Shown piece after piece: positions 39,849-47,846 of a stretch of 64,000 bases of DNA; the first letter of the stretch is position 1; each line of letters opens with the position of its first letter. The position numbers and the translations under genes were made by a program. The notes under the pieces were generated by a model, which was not told the DNA's origin, did not search any database, and was given only the letters and a program-made list of their open reading frames with translations. Source of the DNA: Streptomyces venezuelae (lineage in GTDB: Bacteria > Actinomycetota > Actinomycetes > Streptomycetales > Streptomycetaceae); NCBI RefSeq assembly GCF_008642315.1, contig NZ_CP029192.1:3906001-3970000 (forward strand). Reading direction: 5' to 3'.

Positions 39849-41162
39849 ATGGCCGACCGCTACCTGACCTTCACCGCCACCGGACCCGGCCGCTTCCTCA
39901 CCCGCCGCCTGGGCCTGCCACGCCCGACGCGGCTGCGCCGCTGGACGCCCGAAAACCCGTACCTGACCGGCGATTTGCTGCTCCTGTCCCCCACCACCGC
40001 ATCCCCCTGCGCCCCGGACCTCCGGACACTCCTGTCGACATCGCTGAACGTGACGTCAACCTCCGCCCGTCCCACGGCAGTTGTGGTGGACGCCACCGCC
40101 GTCACGGACACGCGGTCCCTCACCGAGGTGTACGCGGCACTGCATCCCGTGGTCCGCGACGTGGCCGACAACGGCCGCATCCTGATCGTCGGTTCCCCGC
40201 CCGACCCGGCGGACCACCACCAGGCGGCGGCACAGCAGGCCCTGGAAGGTTTCCTGCGCTCCCTCGCCAAGGAAGTCGGCCGCGGCCGCACCGCCAACCT
40301 CGTCCGCGTCAGCGGCCCCATGGCCACCGCGGAGTCGACGCTCCGCTTCCTGCTCTCCCCCAAGTCGGCGTACGTCACCGGTCAGGTCGTCGAGACCGGC
40401 CCCGCCGAGACCGTGGCCGCCCCGGCGGACCGGGACCGCCCCCTGGCCGGTCGTACCGCCCTCGTCACCGGCGCGGCACGCGGCATCGGCGCGGCAGTCG
40501 CGGAGGTCCTCACCCGTGACGGGGCCCGCGTCACGCTCCTCGACGTACCGTCCGCACAGCCGGACCTGACCCGCCTCGCCGACCGCCTCGACGGCGGCAC
40601 GGCGCTCCCCCTCGACATCACGGCGCACGACGCCGGCGAACGGATCGCCGCGGCGCTGCCCGACGGCCTCGACATCCTCGTCCACAACGCGGGCATCACG
40701 CGGGACCGCAAGCTGGCCAACATGGACCGGGACCGCTGGACCTCGGTCCTCGACGTCAACCTCACCTCCGTCCTCACCGTCACCGACACGCTCCTCAAGA
40801 CCGGCACGATCCGCCGCGGGGGGTGCGTCGTCGCCACCGCCTCCATCGCCGGCATCGCGGGCAACGCGGGCCAGACGAACTACGCGGCGAGCAAGGCGGG
40901 GGTCATCGGGCTCGTCCGTTCGCTCGGGCCTCGGGCGCTCGTGGAGCACGGGGTGGCGGTGAACGCGGTGGCGCCCGGGTTCATCGAGACGAAGATGACT
41001 GCGGCGGTTCCTCTCCTCATCCGCGAAGCGGGGCGCCGCATGAACTCCCTTGCGCAGGGGGGCCTTCCCGTCGACGTCGCCGAGACGGCCTCCTGGCTGG
41101 CCCAGGGAGGCCTCAACGCCCAGACGATCCGAGTCTGCGCCCAAAGCCTCCTCGGCGCCTGA
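39849..41162 (+). CDS. High-molecular-weight 3-oxoacyl-ACP/CoA reductase (FabG4-like)
   Basis: This 437-residue protein has an N-terminal flavodoxin-like, catalytically empty half (about 1-195). A classical SDR half (about 200-437) follows, with TGAARGIGAAVAEVL near 210, HNAGITRDRKLANM near 285, catalytic Ser in ATASIAGIAG near 335 and NYAASKAGV (Tyr/Lys) near 350. Mycobacterial FabG4 has the same two-part layout and reduces long-chain 3-oxoacyl-CoA with NADH. It diverges from the thiolase gene and precedes a MaoC hydratase gene, giving reductase, hydratase and thiolase for a beta-oxidation-like or elongation cycle. GGGAGTTGGACA precedes the ATG. Confidence 0.9.
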   Translation: MADRYLTFTATGPGRFLTRRLGLPRPTRLRRWTPENPYLTGDLLLLSPTTASPCAPDLRTLLSTSLNVTSTSARPTAVVVDATAVTDTRSLTEVYAALHPVVRDVADNGRILIVGSPPDPADHHQAAAQQALEGFLRSLAKEVGRGRTANLVRVSGPMATAESTLRFLLSPKSAYVTGQVVETGPAETVAAPADRDRPLAGRTALVTGAARGIGAAVAEVLTRDGARVTLLDVPSAQPDLTRLADRLDGGTALPLDITAHDAGERIAAALPDGLDILVHNAGITRDRKLANMDRDRWTSVLDVNLTSVLTVTDTLLKTGTIRRGGCVVATASIAGIAGNAGQTNYAASKAGVIGLVRSLGPRALVEHGVAVNAVAPGFIETKMTAAVPLLIREAGRRMNSLAQGGLPVDVAETASWLAQGGLNAQTIRVCAQSLLGA

Positions 41163-41176
41163 CCCTTGCCCGCGAC

Positions 41177-41332
41177 GCCCTTTCCGGGCAGGAGCACCGA
41201 CCCCGCCGCTCCGCGGCGGATCACTCCCACCCACCCGCCCGTTCACCCCGCACCGCCCTTTCCGGGTAGGAGCACCGACACCGCCGCTTCGCGGCGGATG
41301 GTCCCCACCCACCCACCCGTTTGCCCCGCACC
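41177..41332. repeat. Two tandem copies of a 78-bp repeat with internal hairpins
   Basis: Copies begin GCCCTTTCCGGG at 41177 and 41255 (period 78). Each contains GGAGCACCGAC, a CCGCCGC-TYC-GCGGCGG hairpin and CCCACCCACC. A third start, CCGTCCAGTGGG, appears truncated. They lie in the 385-base gap between the FabG and MaoC genes, where I find no credible ORF. They may be an mRNA structure or a REP-like duplication. Confidence 0.7.
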
Positions 41333-41400
41333 GTCCAGTGGGAGTAGGGGCCCAGGGGACCCCCACCCAGCCGCAGGCGCCCACGCGCCGGAGGGGACGT

Positions 41401-41489
41401 GGGGGTATGTGCGCACGGAGCACCGAGCCAGCCATAGCGGCCGGAAACGTCGGGCGCGGCGCAGGGATGGCGAGTACGGACATACCCCC
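41401..41489. other. Long-range inverted repeat before the MaoC gene
   Basis: GGGGGTATGT (41401-41410) is the exact reverse complement of ACATACCCCC (41480-41489), 69 bases apart. Together with the upstream tandem repeat it makes the whole 41163-41547 spacer highly structured. No gene is seen there. Its role is unknown. Confidence 0.5.
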
Positions 41490-41547
41490 GCGGCCCCGCA
41501 CCCACAGACGGACCGAAGGCGCACCACCCAATCCCCGAAAGGACTCA

Positions 41548-42432
41548 ATGCCGCCCGCACTGGCCGTTCTCCGAGCCGCCCTCAGGCGTACCCACTCCCG
41601 CCCCGACCCCTCCGCCCCACCGCCCCCGACCCGGCTCACCACCACCCGGACGACCGACCCCGACCACCTCGCCGCCTACCGGCGCCTCTGCGGGTTCCCG
41701 GCAGGACACGCCACGCTTCCCCTCCCGTACCCGCACGTCCTCGCCTTCCCGCTGAGCATGCGGCTCATGACCGGGCGAGACTTCCCGCTCCCCCTGCTCG
41801 GCCTCGTGCACACCTCCATCGAGATCGACCAGTACAAGCCCATCCGCTCCACCGAAGAGCTCCACCTCTCCGTCCGCACCACCGCACTCACCCCGCACCG
41901 CCGCGGCACCGAAGCCACCCTCCTCACCGAGGCCGCCTCCGCCGACGGGGAACTCCTCTGGCAGTCCCGCAGCACTTACTTGGCCCGCCACAAGACGCGA
42001 CCGACCAGCACCGCCTCAGCGCCGCGCACCGAACCCGAATCCGCCCCCGAACCCGAATCCGCACCCGCACCCGCACCCGGCGAGAACTGGCAGCTACCCG
42101 CCGGCCTCGGCCGCCGCTACGCCTCCGTCAGCGGCGACCGCAACCCCATCCACCTGCACGCCCTCACCGCCCGCCCCTTCGGCTTCCCCCGAGCCATCGC
42201 CCACGGCATGTGGACCGCCGCCCGCTGCCTGGCCGAGCAGGAGAGGGGAGAAACACGCACCCCCACCCACACTCACGCCCCCACCCACACCCGCATCGAG
42301 TTCAAAGCCCCCGTCCCGCTCCCCACCACCGTGACCTACTCCACCCCCACCCCCCACACCTTCGAACTCCGCAGCCCCCAGGGCAAACTGCACCTCACAG
42401 GGGCGACGGGACCCACCGACGCCCCTCCATGA
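41548..42432 (+). CDS. MaoC-like 3-hydroxyacyl dehydratase (HtdX-like)
   Basis: This 294-residue double hot-dog protein has an N-terminal MaoC-like half (about 20-145, with SMRLMTGRDFPLPLLGLVH). A Pro/Glu/Ala linker with a PESAPEPESAPAPAP run follows. The C-terminal hydratase-2 half carries the catalytic motif YASVSGDRNPIHLH near residue 192 and FPRAIAHGMW. It dehydrates or hydrates 3-hydroxyacyl-CoA. Mycobacterial HtdX is encoded beside FabG4 in the same way. GAAAGGA lies 5 bases before ATG 41548. The end overlaps the convergent TetR gene by 38 bases. A His/Thr-rich TPTHTHAPTHT loop is unusual. Confidence 0.87.
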   Translation: MPPALAVLRAALRRTHSRPDPSAPPPPTRLTTTRTTDPDHLAAYRRLCGFPAGHATLPLPYPHVLAFPLSMRLMTGRDFPLPLLGLVHTSIEIDQYKPIRSTEELHLSVRTTALTPHRRGTEATLLTEAASADGELLWQSRSTYLARHKTRPTSTASAPRTEPESAPEPESAPAPAPGENWQLPAGLGRRYASVSGDRNPIHLHALTARPFGFPRAIAHGMWTAARCLAEQERGETRTPTHTHAPTHTRIEFKAPVPLPTTVTYSTPTPHTFELRSPQGKLHLTGATGPTDAPP

Positions 42433-43153
42433 GCCCTCCGAGCCCCGCCCACGCGAAGTTCATGAGCGTCGCCGCCGCCTCCTTCGCGGAGACGGCCCCC
42501 TCCACGTTGGCCCAGCCCGCCAGGGACTCCGCCGCGCCCACCAGCGCCTGCGCGAGCCCGGCGACCTCCCGCTCGGGAAGGGACGGGTCACCGTGGGCGG
42601 CCCGTGCCGCCTCGGCGATCAGCGTCGTGACGAACGAGACGATCTCCTCCCGCATCGCGGCGACCTCCGCCGCGAACGGCTCCCCCTGCGTCCGCGCCTG
42701 ACTGTGCAGCACAGCCCACCCGTCGGGCCGCTCCGCGGTGTGCGTGAAGAACGCCCGCAGACCGTCCCAGAGTTGACGGTCCGCCGGGACCGGACCCGGG
42801 GCCGCGGCCCCGCCGTCGGCACCCCGCACCGCCGCGACCAGCGCCGCCGCCTCCCGGCGGATGCACGCGCTGAAGAGCTCTTCCTTGGAGTTCAGGTACA
42901 GGTACACGAGCGGCTTGGAGACGCCGGCGAGCTCCGCGATCTCGTCCATGGACGCGGCCCGGTACCCCCGCTGACCGAACGTCCGCACCGCCGCGTCCAG
43001 CATCTGCTGTTCGCGCACGGCGCGCGGCATCCTCGTCTGCTTCGGCTCCCTCGGCTCCCTCGGCTCCTTCGGCTCCTTCGGCCGTTTCTGCCGCCGCTTG
43101 TCGCCCGGCTTCTCGCCCACCCCGGCCCCCGCCTTCCCACGCTGTCCGTTCAC
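42395..43153 (-). CDS. TetR-family regulator of the lipid locus (probable)
   Basis: This 252-residue protein has a long basic N-terminal extension with repeated KEP/REP units (about 15-40). The TetR HTH follows, AASMDEIAELAGVSKPLVYLYL (about 65-87, quoted region split by the turn), and an all-alpha ligand domain ends ...EGRRWVPSPL. It is convergent with the MaoC gene (38-base overlap) and next to the thiolase/FabG genes, so control of that locus through the palindromes at 39801-39827 is the simplest guess. The GTG at 43153 was accepted; a later ATG inside the KEP repeat region would also keep the HTH. Confidence 0.85.
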   Translation of the reverse strand: MNGQRGKAGAGVGEKPGDKRRQKRPKEPKEPREPREPKQTRMPRAVREQQMLDAAVRTFGQRGYRAASMDEIAELAGVSKPLVYLYLNSKEELFSACIRREAAALVAAVRGADGGAAAPGPVPADRQLWDGLRAFFTHTAERPDGWAVLHSQARTQGEPFAAEVAAMREEIVSFVTTLIAEAARAAHGDPSLPEREVAGLAQALVGAAESLAGWANVEGAVSAKEAAATLMNFAWAGLGGLMEGRRWVPSPL

Positions 43154-43232
43154 ACGTCAGCGTACGGTCAACGGGGACCGGGTCACGATTAACGGAACCC
43201 GGCCGGAACCCGGCCGGAACCGCGAAAACGAC

Positions 43233-43269
43233 GGAACCCCACCCCGGAATCGTTCCGGGGTGGGGTTCC
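43233..43269 (-). terminator. Strong hairpin terminator downstream of the symporter
   Basis: GGAACCCCACCCCGGAA (43233-43249) pairs over 17 perfect bases with TTCCGGGGTGGGGTTCC (43253-43269) around a 3-base loop. It lies just after the minus-strand symporter gene and upstream of the TetR gene. Confidence 0.85.
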
Positions 43270-43302
43270 ATGGCGTCAGGCGTCACACGGACGCAAGCGG
43301 CA

Positions 43303-44721
43303 TCACACAGCCGCAGGCACCTTCCGCGACGGCCGCGCATCCTCCGGCGTGTCCACCGAGTCCGACGAACCCACGGAGTCCGTGGACTCCGACGAGTCGA
43401 ACTCCTCCAGCGACGACGCCGACGCACGCTCGTACGCCTCGCGGTCGAGGATCTTCTCGCGGGCCGCGACGACGACCGGCACCAGCGCCTGGCCGGCGAC
43501 GTTCGTCGCCGTGCGCATCATGTCGAGGACCGGGTCGATCGCGAGGAGCAGGCCCACGCCCTCCATCGGGAGGCCGAGCGTCGACAGGGTCAGGGTCAGC
43601 ATGACCGTGGCGCCGGTCAGACCCGCCGTCGCGGCCGAGCCGACGACCGACACGAACGCGATGAGCAGGTACTCCTTGATGCCCAGGTTCACGTCGAAGA
43701 TCTGCGCGACGAAGATCGCGGCGATCGACGGGTAGATCGCGGCGCAGCCGTCCATCTTGGTCGTGGCGCCGAAGGGCACGGCGAAGGACGTGTACTCCTT
43801 CGGGACGCCGAGGCGCTCGGTGACCTTCTGGGTGATCGGCATCGTGCCGACCGAGGAGCGGGAGACGAAGGCCAGCTGGATCGCGGGCCAGGCGCCCTTG
43901 AAGAACTGGAGCGGGTTGACCTTGGCGACGAACGCGAGGAGCAGCGGGTAGACACCGAAGAGGACCAGCGCGCAGCCGATGTAGATGTCGGCGGTGAACG
44001 TCGCGTACTTGCTGATGAGGTTCCAGCCGTAGTCCGCGATGGCGAAGCCGATGAGGCCGATGGTGCCGATCGGGGAGAGCTTGATGACCCACCACAGGGC
44101 CTTCTGGAGGAGGGCGAGCACCGACTCGCTGAGCTCCAGGATCGGCTGCGCCTTGTCGCCGATCTTCAGCACGGCGATGCCGGCGACGGCGGCCATGAAG
44201 ACGATCTGCAGGACGTTCAGCTGGGTGAAGGGCGTGATGACGTCCGTCGGGATGATCCCGGTCAGGAAGTCGATCCAGGAGCCCGCGTGGTCGGGGGCCT
44301 TGCCGTCCTTCGGCGTGAGGCCGGTGCCGGAGCCGGGGTTGGTGAGCAGGCCGATGGCGAGGCCGATGGCGACCGCGATCAGCGACGTGATCATGAACCA
44401 GAGCAGCGTGCGGGTGGCCAGCCGGGCGGCGTTGTTGACCTTGCGCAGGTTGGTGATCGACACCAGGATGGCGAAGAAGACGAGCGGGGCGACCGCGAGC
44501 TTCAGCAGGCCGATGAAGGTGTCGCCGACCTTGGAGAGGGTCGTGACCAGCCAGGAGATGTCCTGGCTGCGGGCGAGCCAGCCGAGCAGGACGCCCAGCA
44601 CGAGACCGCCGAGGATCTGCGCCCAGAACGGGATCTTGAGGAACTTGGGTATCCGGAAGCCGGACTGGGGCTTCTCGGTCGTGCCGGCCTTGTCGGCGGG
44701 CGTCGCGGAATTCGCGGACAC
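43303..44721 (-). CDS. DAACS-family sodium/proton symporter (dicarboxylate or cystine type)
   Basis: This protein of about 472 residues has the Glt-type fold: eight helices, the re-entrant serine-type region SRSSVGTMPITQ, the TTKMDGCAAIYPS motif in TM7 and DPVLDMMRTATNV in TM8. Family members take up glutamate, C4-dicarboxylates or L-cystine (TcyP). GTG 44721 lies 7 bases after GGAG; GTG 44727 is too close to it. A Cys-rich leader peptide (44812-44913) lies just upstream on the same strand, which points to sulfur control and hence to cystine as a likely substrate. The acidic C-terminus (SLEEFDSSESTDS) is unusual. A strong terminator follows. Confidence 0.9.
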   Translation of the reverse strand: MSANSATPADKAGTTEKPQSGFRIPKFLKIPFWAQILGGLVLGVLLGWLARSQDISWLVTTLSKVGDTFIGLLKLAVAPLVFFAILVSITNLRKVNNAARLATRTLLWFMITSLIAVAIGLAIGLLTNPGSGTGLTPKDGKAPDHAGSWIDFLTGIIPTDVITPFTQLNVLQIVFMAAVAGIAVLKIGDKAQPILELSESVLALLQKALWWVIKLSPIGTIGLIGFAIADYGWNLISKYATFTADIYIGCALVLFGVYPLLLAFVAKVNPLQFFKGAWPAIQLAFVSRSSVGTMPITQKVTERLGVPKEYTSFAVPFGATTKMDGCAAIYPSIAAIFVAQIFDVNLGIKEYLLIAFVSVVGSAATAGLTGATVMLTLTLSTLGLPMEGVGLLLAIDPVLDMMRTATNVAGQALVPVVVAAREKILDREAYERASASSLEEFDSSESTDSVGSSDSVDTPEDARPSRKVPAAV

Positions 44722-44811
44722 GGACACACTCCGGTGAGGAAAGTCAGGGGGAGGGGGACGTACGGGAGCGGCGACCGCGAAGGGTCAGCGGCGCTGCAGC
44801 GGGGGTCACTT

Positions 44812-44913
44812 TCAGATGTGACAGGCCGCGGACATGCAGCGGCAGAGGTCGACATGCAGGCGCGCCACGAGCGGGACGCTCATGGCGTTGTGGTGCGCTG
44901 CTGCTGTCTTCAT
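44812..44913 (-). CDS. Cysteine-rich leader peptide upstream of the symporter
   Basis: The 33-residue frame (M at 44913) or its 23-residue form (M at 44883) ends LVARLHVDLCRC, MSAAC, HI. It contains three Cys and the LVxRxHVDLxR pattern of the short leader peptides seen ahead of Streptomyces sulfur-metabolism genes. Cys codons at 14, 16 and 21 of the short form would make ribosomes pause when cysteinyl-tRNA is scarce and so tune the downstream gene. A promoter-like pair (TTGATG, 18 bases, TAACGT) ends 7 bases before ATG 44913, fitting a leaderless message. No ribosome-binding site precedes either ATG. The stop is 90 bases before the symporter start. Confidence 0.68.
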   Translation of the reverse strand: MKTAAAHHNAMSVPLVARLHVDLCRCMSAACHI

Positions 44914-44920
44914 GTCGAAC

Positions 44921-44950
44921 ACGTTAACACTCGTGCTTTGAGAACATCAA
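44921..44950 (-). promoter_or_regulatory. Promoter of the leader peptide-symporter unit
   Basis: On the minus strand TTGATG (44945-44950) and TAACGT (44921-44926) are 18 bases apart, a good match to a vegetative sigma factor promoter. The ATG at 44913 lies 7 bases beyond the -10 box, so transcription should start at or next to the start codon. Confidence 0.6.
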
Positions 44951-45000
44951 AGGTCTTGTTTGAGGTAAGGGTGGCGCCGAGGCCCCCCCCGACGCACGAA

Positions 45001-45036
45001 ACCCCGGCCCGGAGCAGCGCGCTCCGGAACCGGGGT
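45001..45036 (-). terminator. Hairpin terminator downstream of the DUF4229 gene
   Basis: ACCCCGGCCCGGAG (45001-45014) and CTCCGGAACCGGGGT (45022-45036) pair with one bulge. It separates the DUF4229 gene from the leader-peptide promoter on the same strand. Confidence 0.75.
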
Positions 45037-45073
45037 CCCGAGAAGTATGTGACGAAGCTTACGAACCCAGCGC

Positions 45074-45373
45074 TTACGAACCCTGCGCCTGCGCGCGCGC
45101 CACGTCGTCCGCCTCGTCCTCCTGCGTGCGGTTCGCCTCCAGGTTCGCCTTGGCGCGGTCCACGCGCGCCACGACGGTCTCCGAGGCGCGGTCCCGCTCC
45201 TTGCGGAGGACGACGAAGCTGATCGGCGCGGAGATGACCAGCGCCAGCAGCAGCACCCAGAGGAGGTTCGATTCGCCGAGGCCGCGCGGCAGGATCTCCG
45301 AGTAGACGAGGCCCCAGACGACCAAGAAGCAACCCACGAAGATCCCGAGGCGCATCAGCGTGTAGCGGAGCAT
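45074..45373 (-). CDS. DUF4229 domain-containing small membrane protein
   Basis: This 99-residue protein has two transmembrane helices (about 8-26 and 37-57), joined by a short outer loop, and a charged, probably coiled C-terminal tail (KERDRASETVVARVDRAKA). This is the DUF4229 family, common in actinobacteria next to menaquinone genes; its function is not known. The stop codon TAA at 45074-45076 is followed by a near-exact 15-base duplicate ending in a second TAA (45059-45061). The gene appears to be a single transcription unit ending at the hairpin at 45001. Confidence 0.85.
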   Translation of the reverse strand: MLRYTLMRLGIFVGCFLVVWGLVYSEILPRGLGESNLLWVLLLALVISAPISFVVLRKERDRASETVVARVDRAKANLEANRTQEDEADDVARAQAQGS

Positions 45374-45491
45374 GTCAATCCACTCTTCCGTTCCGAAATG
45401 GGCCCGAGTAGGACGAGCCTCTCCAGTGAAGCACGGAGAACTCCACCCCCGGCAAGGGGGGGCGGGCCTACCGCGGCGCCTGCCACAGCAC

Positions 45492-46016
45492 CTACCGGAG
45501 CTCCCGCAGCAGCATGATGTCGTCGCGGTCGTCGCCCGGGGCGACGCGTATGGCGCCGGGCACCCGCCCGACCTCCTTGTAGCCGCAGGACGCGTAGAAG
45601 TGCTCCAGGCCCGTGCCGCCGCGGCAGGTGAGCCGGATCGCGTCCGTGCCCTCCAGCGAGCGGGCCGCGTCGTCGACGGCCGCCATCAGGTCGCGGCCGT
45701 ACCCCTTGCCCTGGTGGCGGGGGTGGACCATGACCGTGTAGAGCCATATCCAGTGCCGCATGAGGCGGTGCGTGTTGTGGGTGAGGAACGCGGTCGCGGC
45801 GACGGCGCCCTCCTCGTCGTACCCCACGAGGAGCCGTGTCCGGCCCTCGGACATCGCGGCGAGGTGCCGGACGAACTCGGGACGTATCTCCTCGGGCGTC
45901 GTGGGCGGCACGAACCCGACGGCCCCGCCGGCGTTGGTGACGTCGGCCCACAGGGCGAGGACGCCGTCGCGCAGCGCGGGGTCGACCGGCGGATCCAGCC
46001 GAAAGACGAGCGACAT
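45492..46016 (-). CDS. GNAT-family N-acetyltransferase
   Basis: This 174-residue acetyltransferase has the acetyl-CoA-binding motif in VMVHPRHQGKGYGRDLMAA near residue 95 and LEHFYASCGYKEVGRVPGA at the C-terminus, which are standard GNAT features. It would acetylate an amine of a small molecule or protein. The substrate is unknown. It lies 13 bases downstream of the mqnE stop, so it is probably co-transcribed with menaquinone synthesis, a conserved arrangement that does not itself tell the substrate. Confidence 0.88.
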   Translation of the reverse strand: MSLVFRLDPPVDPALRDGVLALWADVTNAGGAVGFVPPTTPEEIRPEFVRHLAAMSEGRTRLLVGYDEEGAVAATAFLTHNTHRLMRHWIWLYTVMVHPRHQGKGYGRDLMAAVDDAARSLEGTDAIRLTCRGGTGLEHFYASCGYKEVGRVPGAIRVAPGDDRDDIMLLRELR

Positions 46017-46029
46017 GGGCAGCGCTCCC

Positions 46030-47193
46030 TCAGACCCGCATCGCCTGCGGCGTCTCCCGCAGCAGCGGGTCGGGCCCCTCGTACTCCCGGATCGCCTCGT
46101 ACCGCGTGTTCCGCTCGACCGGGCGGAACCCGGCCTCGCGGATCAGGTCGAGGAGGTCCTCGCGGGTCAGCTTGTTCGGCGTGCCGAAGTTGTCCGCGTC
46201 GTGCGTGATCTTGTACTCGACGACCGAGCCGTCCATGTCGTCGGCGCCGTGCTGGAGCGCGAGCTGCGTGGTGTGCAGGCCGTGCATGACCCAGAAGACC
46301 TTGACGTGCGGGACGTTGTCGAAGAGGAGGCGCGAGACCGCGAAGGTCTTCAGCGCCTCGGCGCCGGACGCCATCTTCGTGCGCGCCTGGAGGCGGTTCC
46401 TGACCTTGCCGTCCTGCATGTCGACGAAGTCGTGCTGGTAGCGCAGCGGGATGAAGACCTGGAAGCCGCCCGTCTCGTCCTGGAGCTCACGCAGGCGCAG
46501 GACGTGGTCGACGCGGTGGCGGCGCTCCTCGATGTGGCCGTACAGCATCGTGCTCGGGGTCTTGAGACCCTTCTCGTGCGCGAGGCGGTGGATGCGCGAC
46601 CAGTCCTCCCAGTGGGTGCGGTGGTCGACGATGTGCTGGCGGACCTCCCAGTCGAAGATCTCCGCGCCGCCGCCGGTGAGCGACTCCAGACCGGCCTCGA
46701 TGAGCTCGTCGAGGATCTCGGAGGCGGGCATCCCGGAGATCGTCTCGAAGTGGTGGATCTCCGTCGCCGTGAACGCCTTCAACGACACGTCCGGGAGCGC
46801 CTTCTTGAGCTCGCTGAGCGAGCGCGGGTAGTAGCGCCACGGCAGGTTCGGGTGCAGGCCGTTGACGATGTGCAGCTCGGTGAGGTTCTCGCCCTCCATC
46901 GCCTTGGCGAGGCGGACGGCCTCCTCGATGCGCATCGTGTACGCGTCCTTCTCGCCCGGCTTGCGCTGGAACGAGCAGTACGCGCAGGACGCGGTGCACA
47001 CGTTCGTCATGTTGAGGTGACGGTTGACGTTGAAGTGCACGACGTCGCCGTTCTTGCGGGTGCGCACCTCGTGGGCGAGCCCGCCGAGCCAGGCCAGGTC
47101 GTCCGACTCGTAGAGCGCGATGCCGTCCTCGCGGGACAACCGCTCCCCGTCGCGGACCTTCTGCTCAAGTTCGCGCTTGAGACCTGCGTCCAT
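46030..47193 (-). CDS. mqnE: Aminofutalosine synthase MqnE (radical SAM)
   Basis: This 387-residue radical SAM enzyme has the cluster-binding motif CTASCAYCSF (CxxxCxxC) near residue 67. The conserved HIVNGLHPNLPW lies near 112, and FIPLRYQHDF near 258 is typical of MqnE/MqnC. It adds the adenosyl radical to 3-[(1-carboxyvinyl)oxy]benzoate, making aminofutalosine in the futalosine route to menaquinone. ATG 47193 follows AAGGGCGAGG; the upstream part of the open frame is not conserved. The Lrp gene and the ubiX, mqnP and mqnL genes lie just upstream on the same strand. Confidence 0.93.
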   Translation of the reverse strand: MDAGLKRELEQKVRDGERLSREDGIALYESDDLAWLGGLAHEVRTRKNGDVVHFNVNRHLNMTNVCTASCAYCSFQRKPGEKDAYTMRIEEAVRLAKAMEGENLTELHIVNGLHPNLPWRYYPRSLSELKKALPDVSLKAFTATEIHHFETISGMPASEILDELIEAGLESLTGGGAEIFDWEVRQHIVDHRTHWEDWSRIHRLAHEKGLKTPSTMLYGHIEERRHRVDHVLRLRELQDETGGFQVFIPLRYQHDFVDMQDGKVRNRLQARTKMASGAEALKTFAVSRLLFDNVPHVKVFWVMHGLHTTQLALQHGADDMDGSVVEYKITHDADNFGTPNKLTREDLLDLIREAGFRPVERNTRYEAIREYEGPDPLLRETPQAMRV

Positions 47194-47257
47194 GCCCTCG
47201 CCCTTACCTCTCCCTACGACCTGCCACAAAACTCCTGCCCACGGTACGCCCCGGGGG

Positions 47258-47713
47258 TCACTCCTCTTCGGGCAGCTCTCCGACCCGGTTCTCCCACTTG
47301 GTGGAGAGCACGATGGTCGTCCGCGTGCGGGAGACGCCCCGCGTGCCGCTGAGGCGGCGGATCGTCTTCTCCAGGCCGTCCACGTCGCTGGCCCTGACCT
47401 TGAGCATGTACGAGTCGTCGCCCGCGATGAACCAGCAGTCCTCGATCTCGTGCAGGTCCTTCAGGCGCCGTGCCACGTCCTCGTGGTCGGCGGCGTCGGA
47501 GAGCGAGATGCCGATGAGGGCGATGACGCCGAGGCCGAGCGAGGCGGAGTCGACGGTGGCGCGGTAACCCGTGATGACACCGGCCGCCTCCAGGCGGTTG
47601 ATCCGGTCCGTGACGCTGGGCCCGGAGAGGCCGACGAGCCGGCCGAGTTCGGCGTACGACGCCCGTCCGTTCTCCCGCAAAGCCTGGATGAGCTGCCTGT
47701 CCACGGCGTCCAT
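47258..47713 (-). CDS. Lrp/AsnC-family transcriptional regulator
   Basis: This 151-residue protein has an N-terminal HTH (about 1-55, with SYAELGRLVGLSGPSVTDRI) and a C-terminal RAM ligand domain (about 65-140, with YMLKVRASDVDGLE and GVSRTRTTIVLST). Lrp proteins bind amino acids and regulate metabolism. ATG 47713 follows AAAGG by 9 bases; an in-frame ATG at 47731 is a weaker choice. It lies 64 bases upstream of mqnE on the same strand. The nearby 18-bp palindrome at 47775-47792 could be its operator. Confidence 0.9.
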   Translation of the reverse strand: MDAVDRQLIQALRENGRASYAELGRLVGLSGPSVTDRINRLEAAGVITGYRATVDSASLGLGVIALIGISLSDAADHEDVARRLKDLHEIEDCWFIAGDDSYMLKVRASDVDGLEKTIRRLSGTRGVSRTRTTIVLSTKWENRVGELPEEE

Positions 47714-47774
47714 AGGTGCGATGCCTTTCATTATTCAGCGATACCGCGAGTCTATGTGTAGAATCTAAGGCGTA

Positions 47775-47792
47775 ACAGGGCCTAGGCCCTGT
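47775..47792. promoter_or_regulatory. Perfect 18-bp palindrome
   Basis: ACAGGGCCTAGGCCCTGT is fully self-complementary and lies between the divergent Lrp gene and the small basic protein gene. It may be an operator or form a small hairpin in the plus-strand leader. The protein that binds it is unknown. Confidence 0.5.
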
Positions 47793-47846
47793 GAATCTTT
47801 CTCAATCTCAGCCGATCAACGACGATCCTTCAGGAGTGAGTCACCC

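Noticed and set aside
43021..43090. GGCTCC/TCGGCT-type short repeats as a CRISPR or regulatory array
   Set aside because: They encode the KEP/REP repeats at the N-terminus of the TetR protein and have no spacers.
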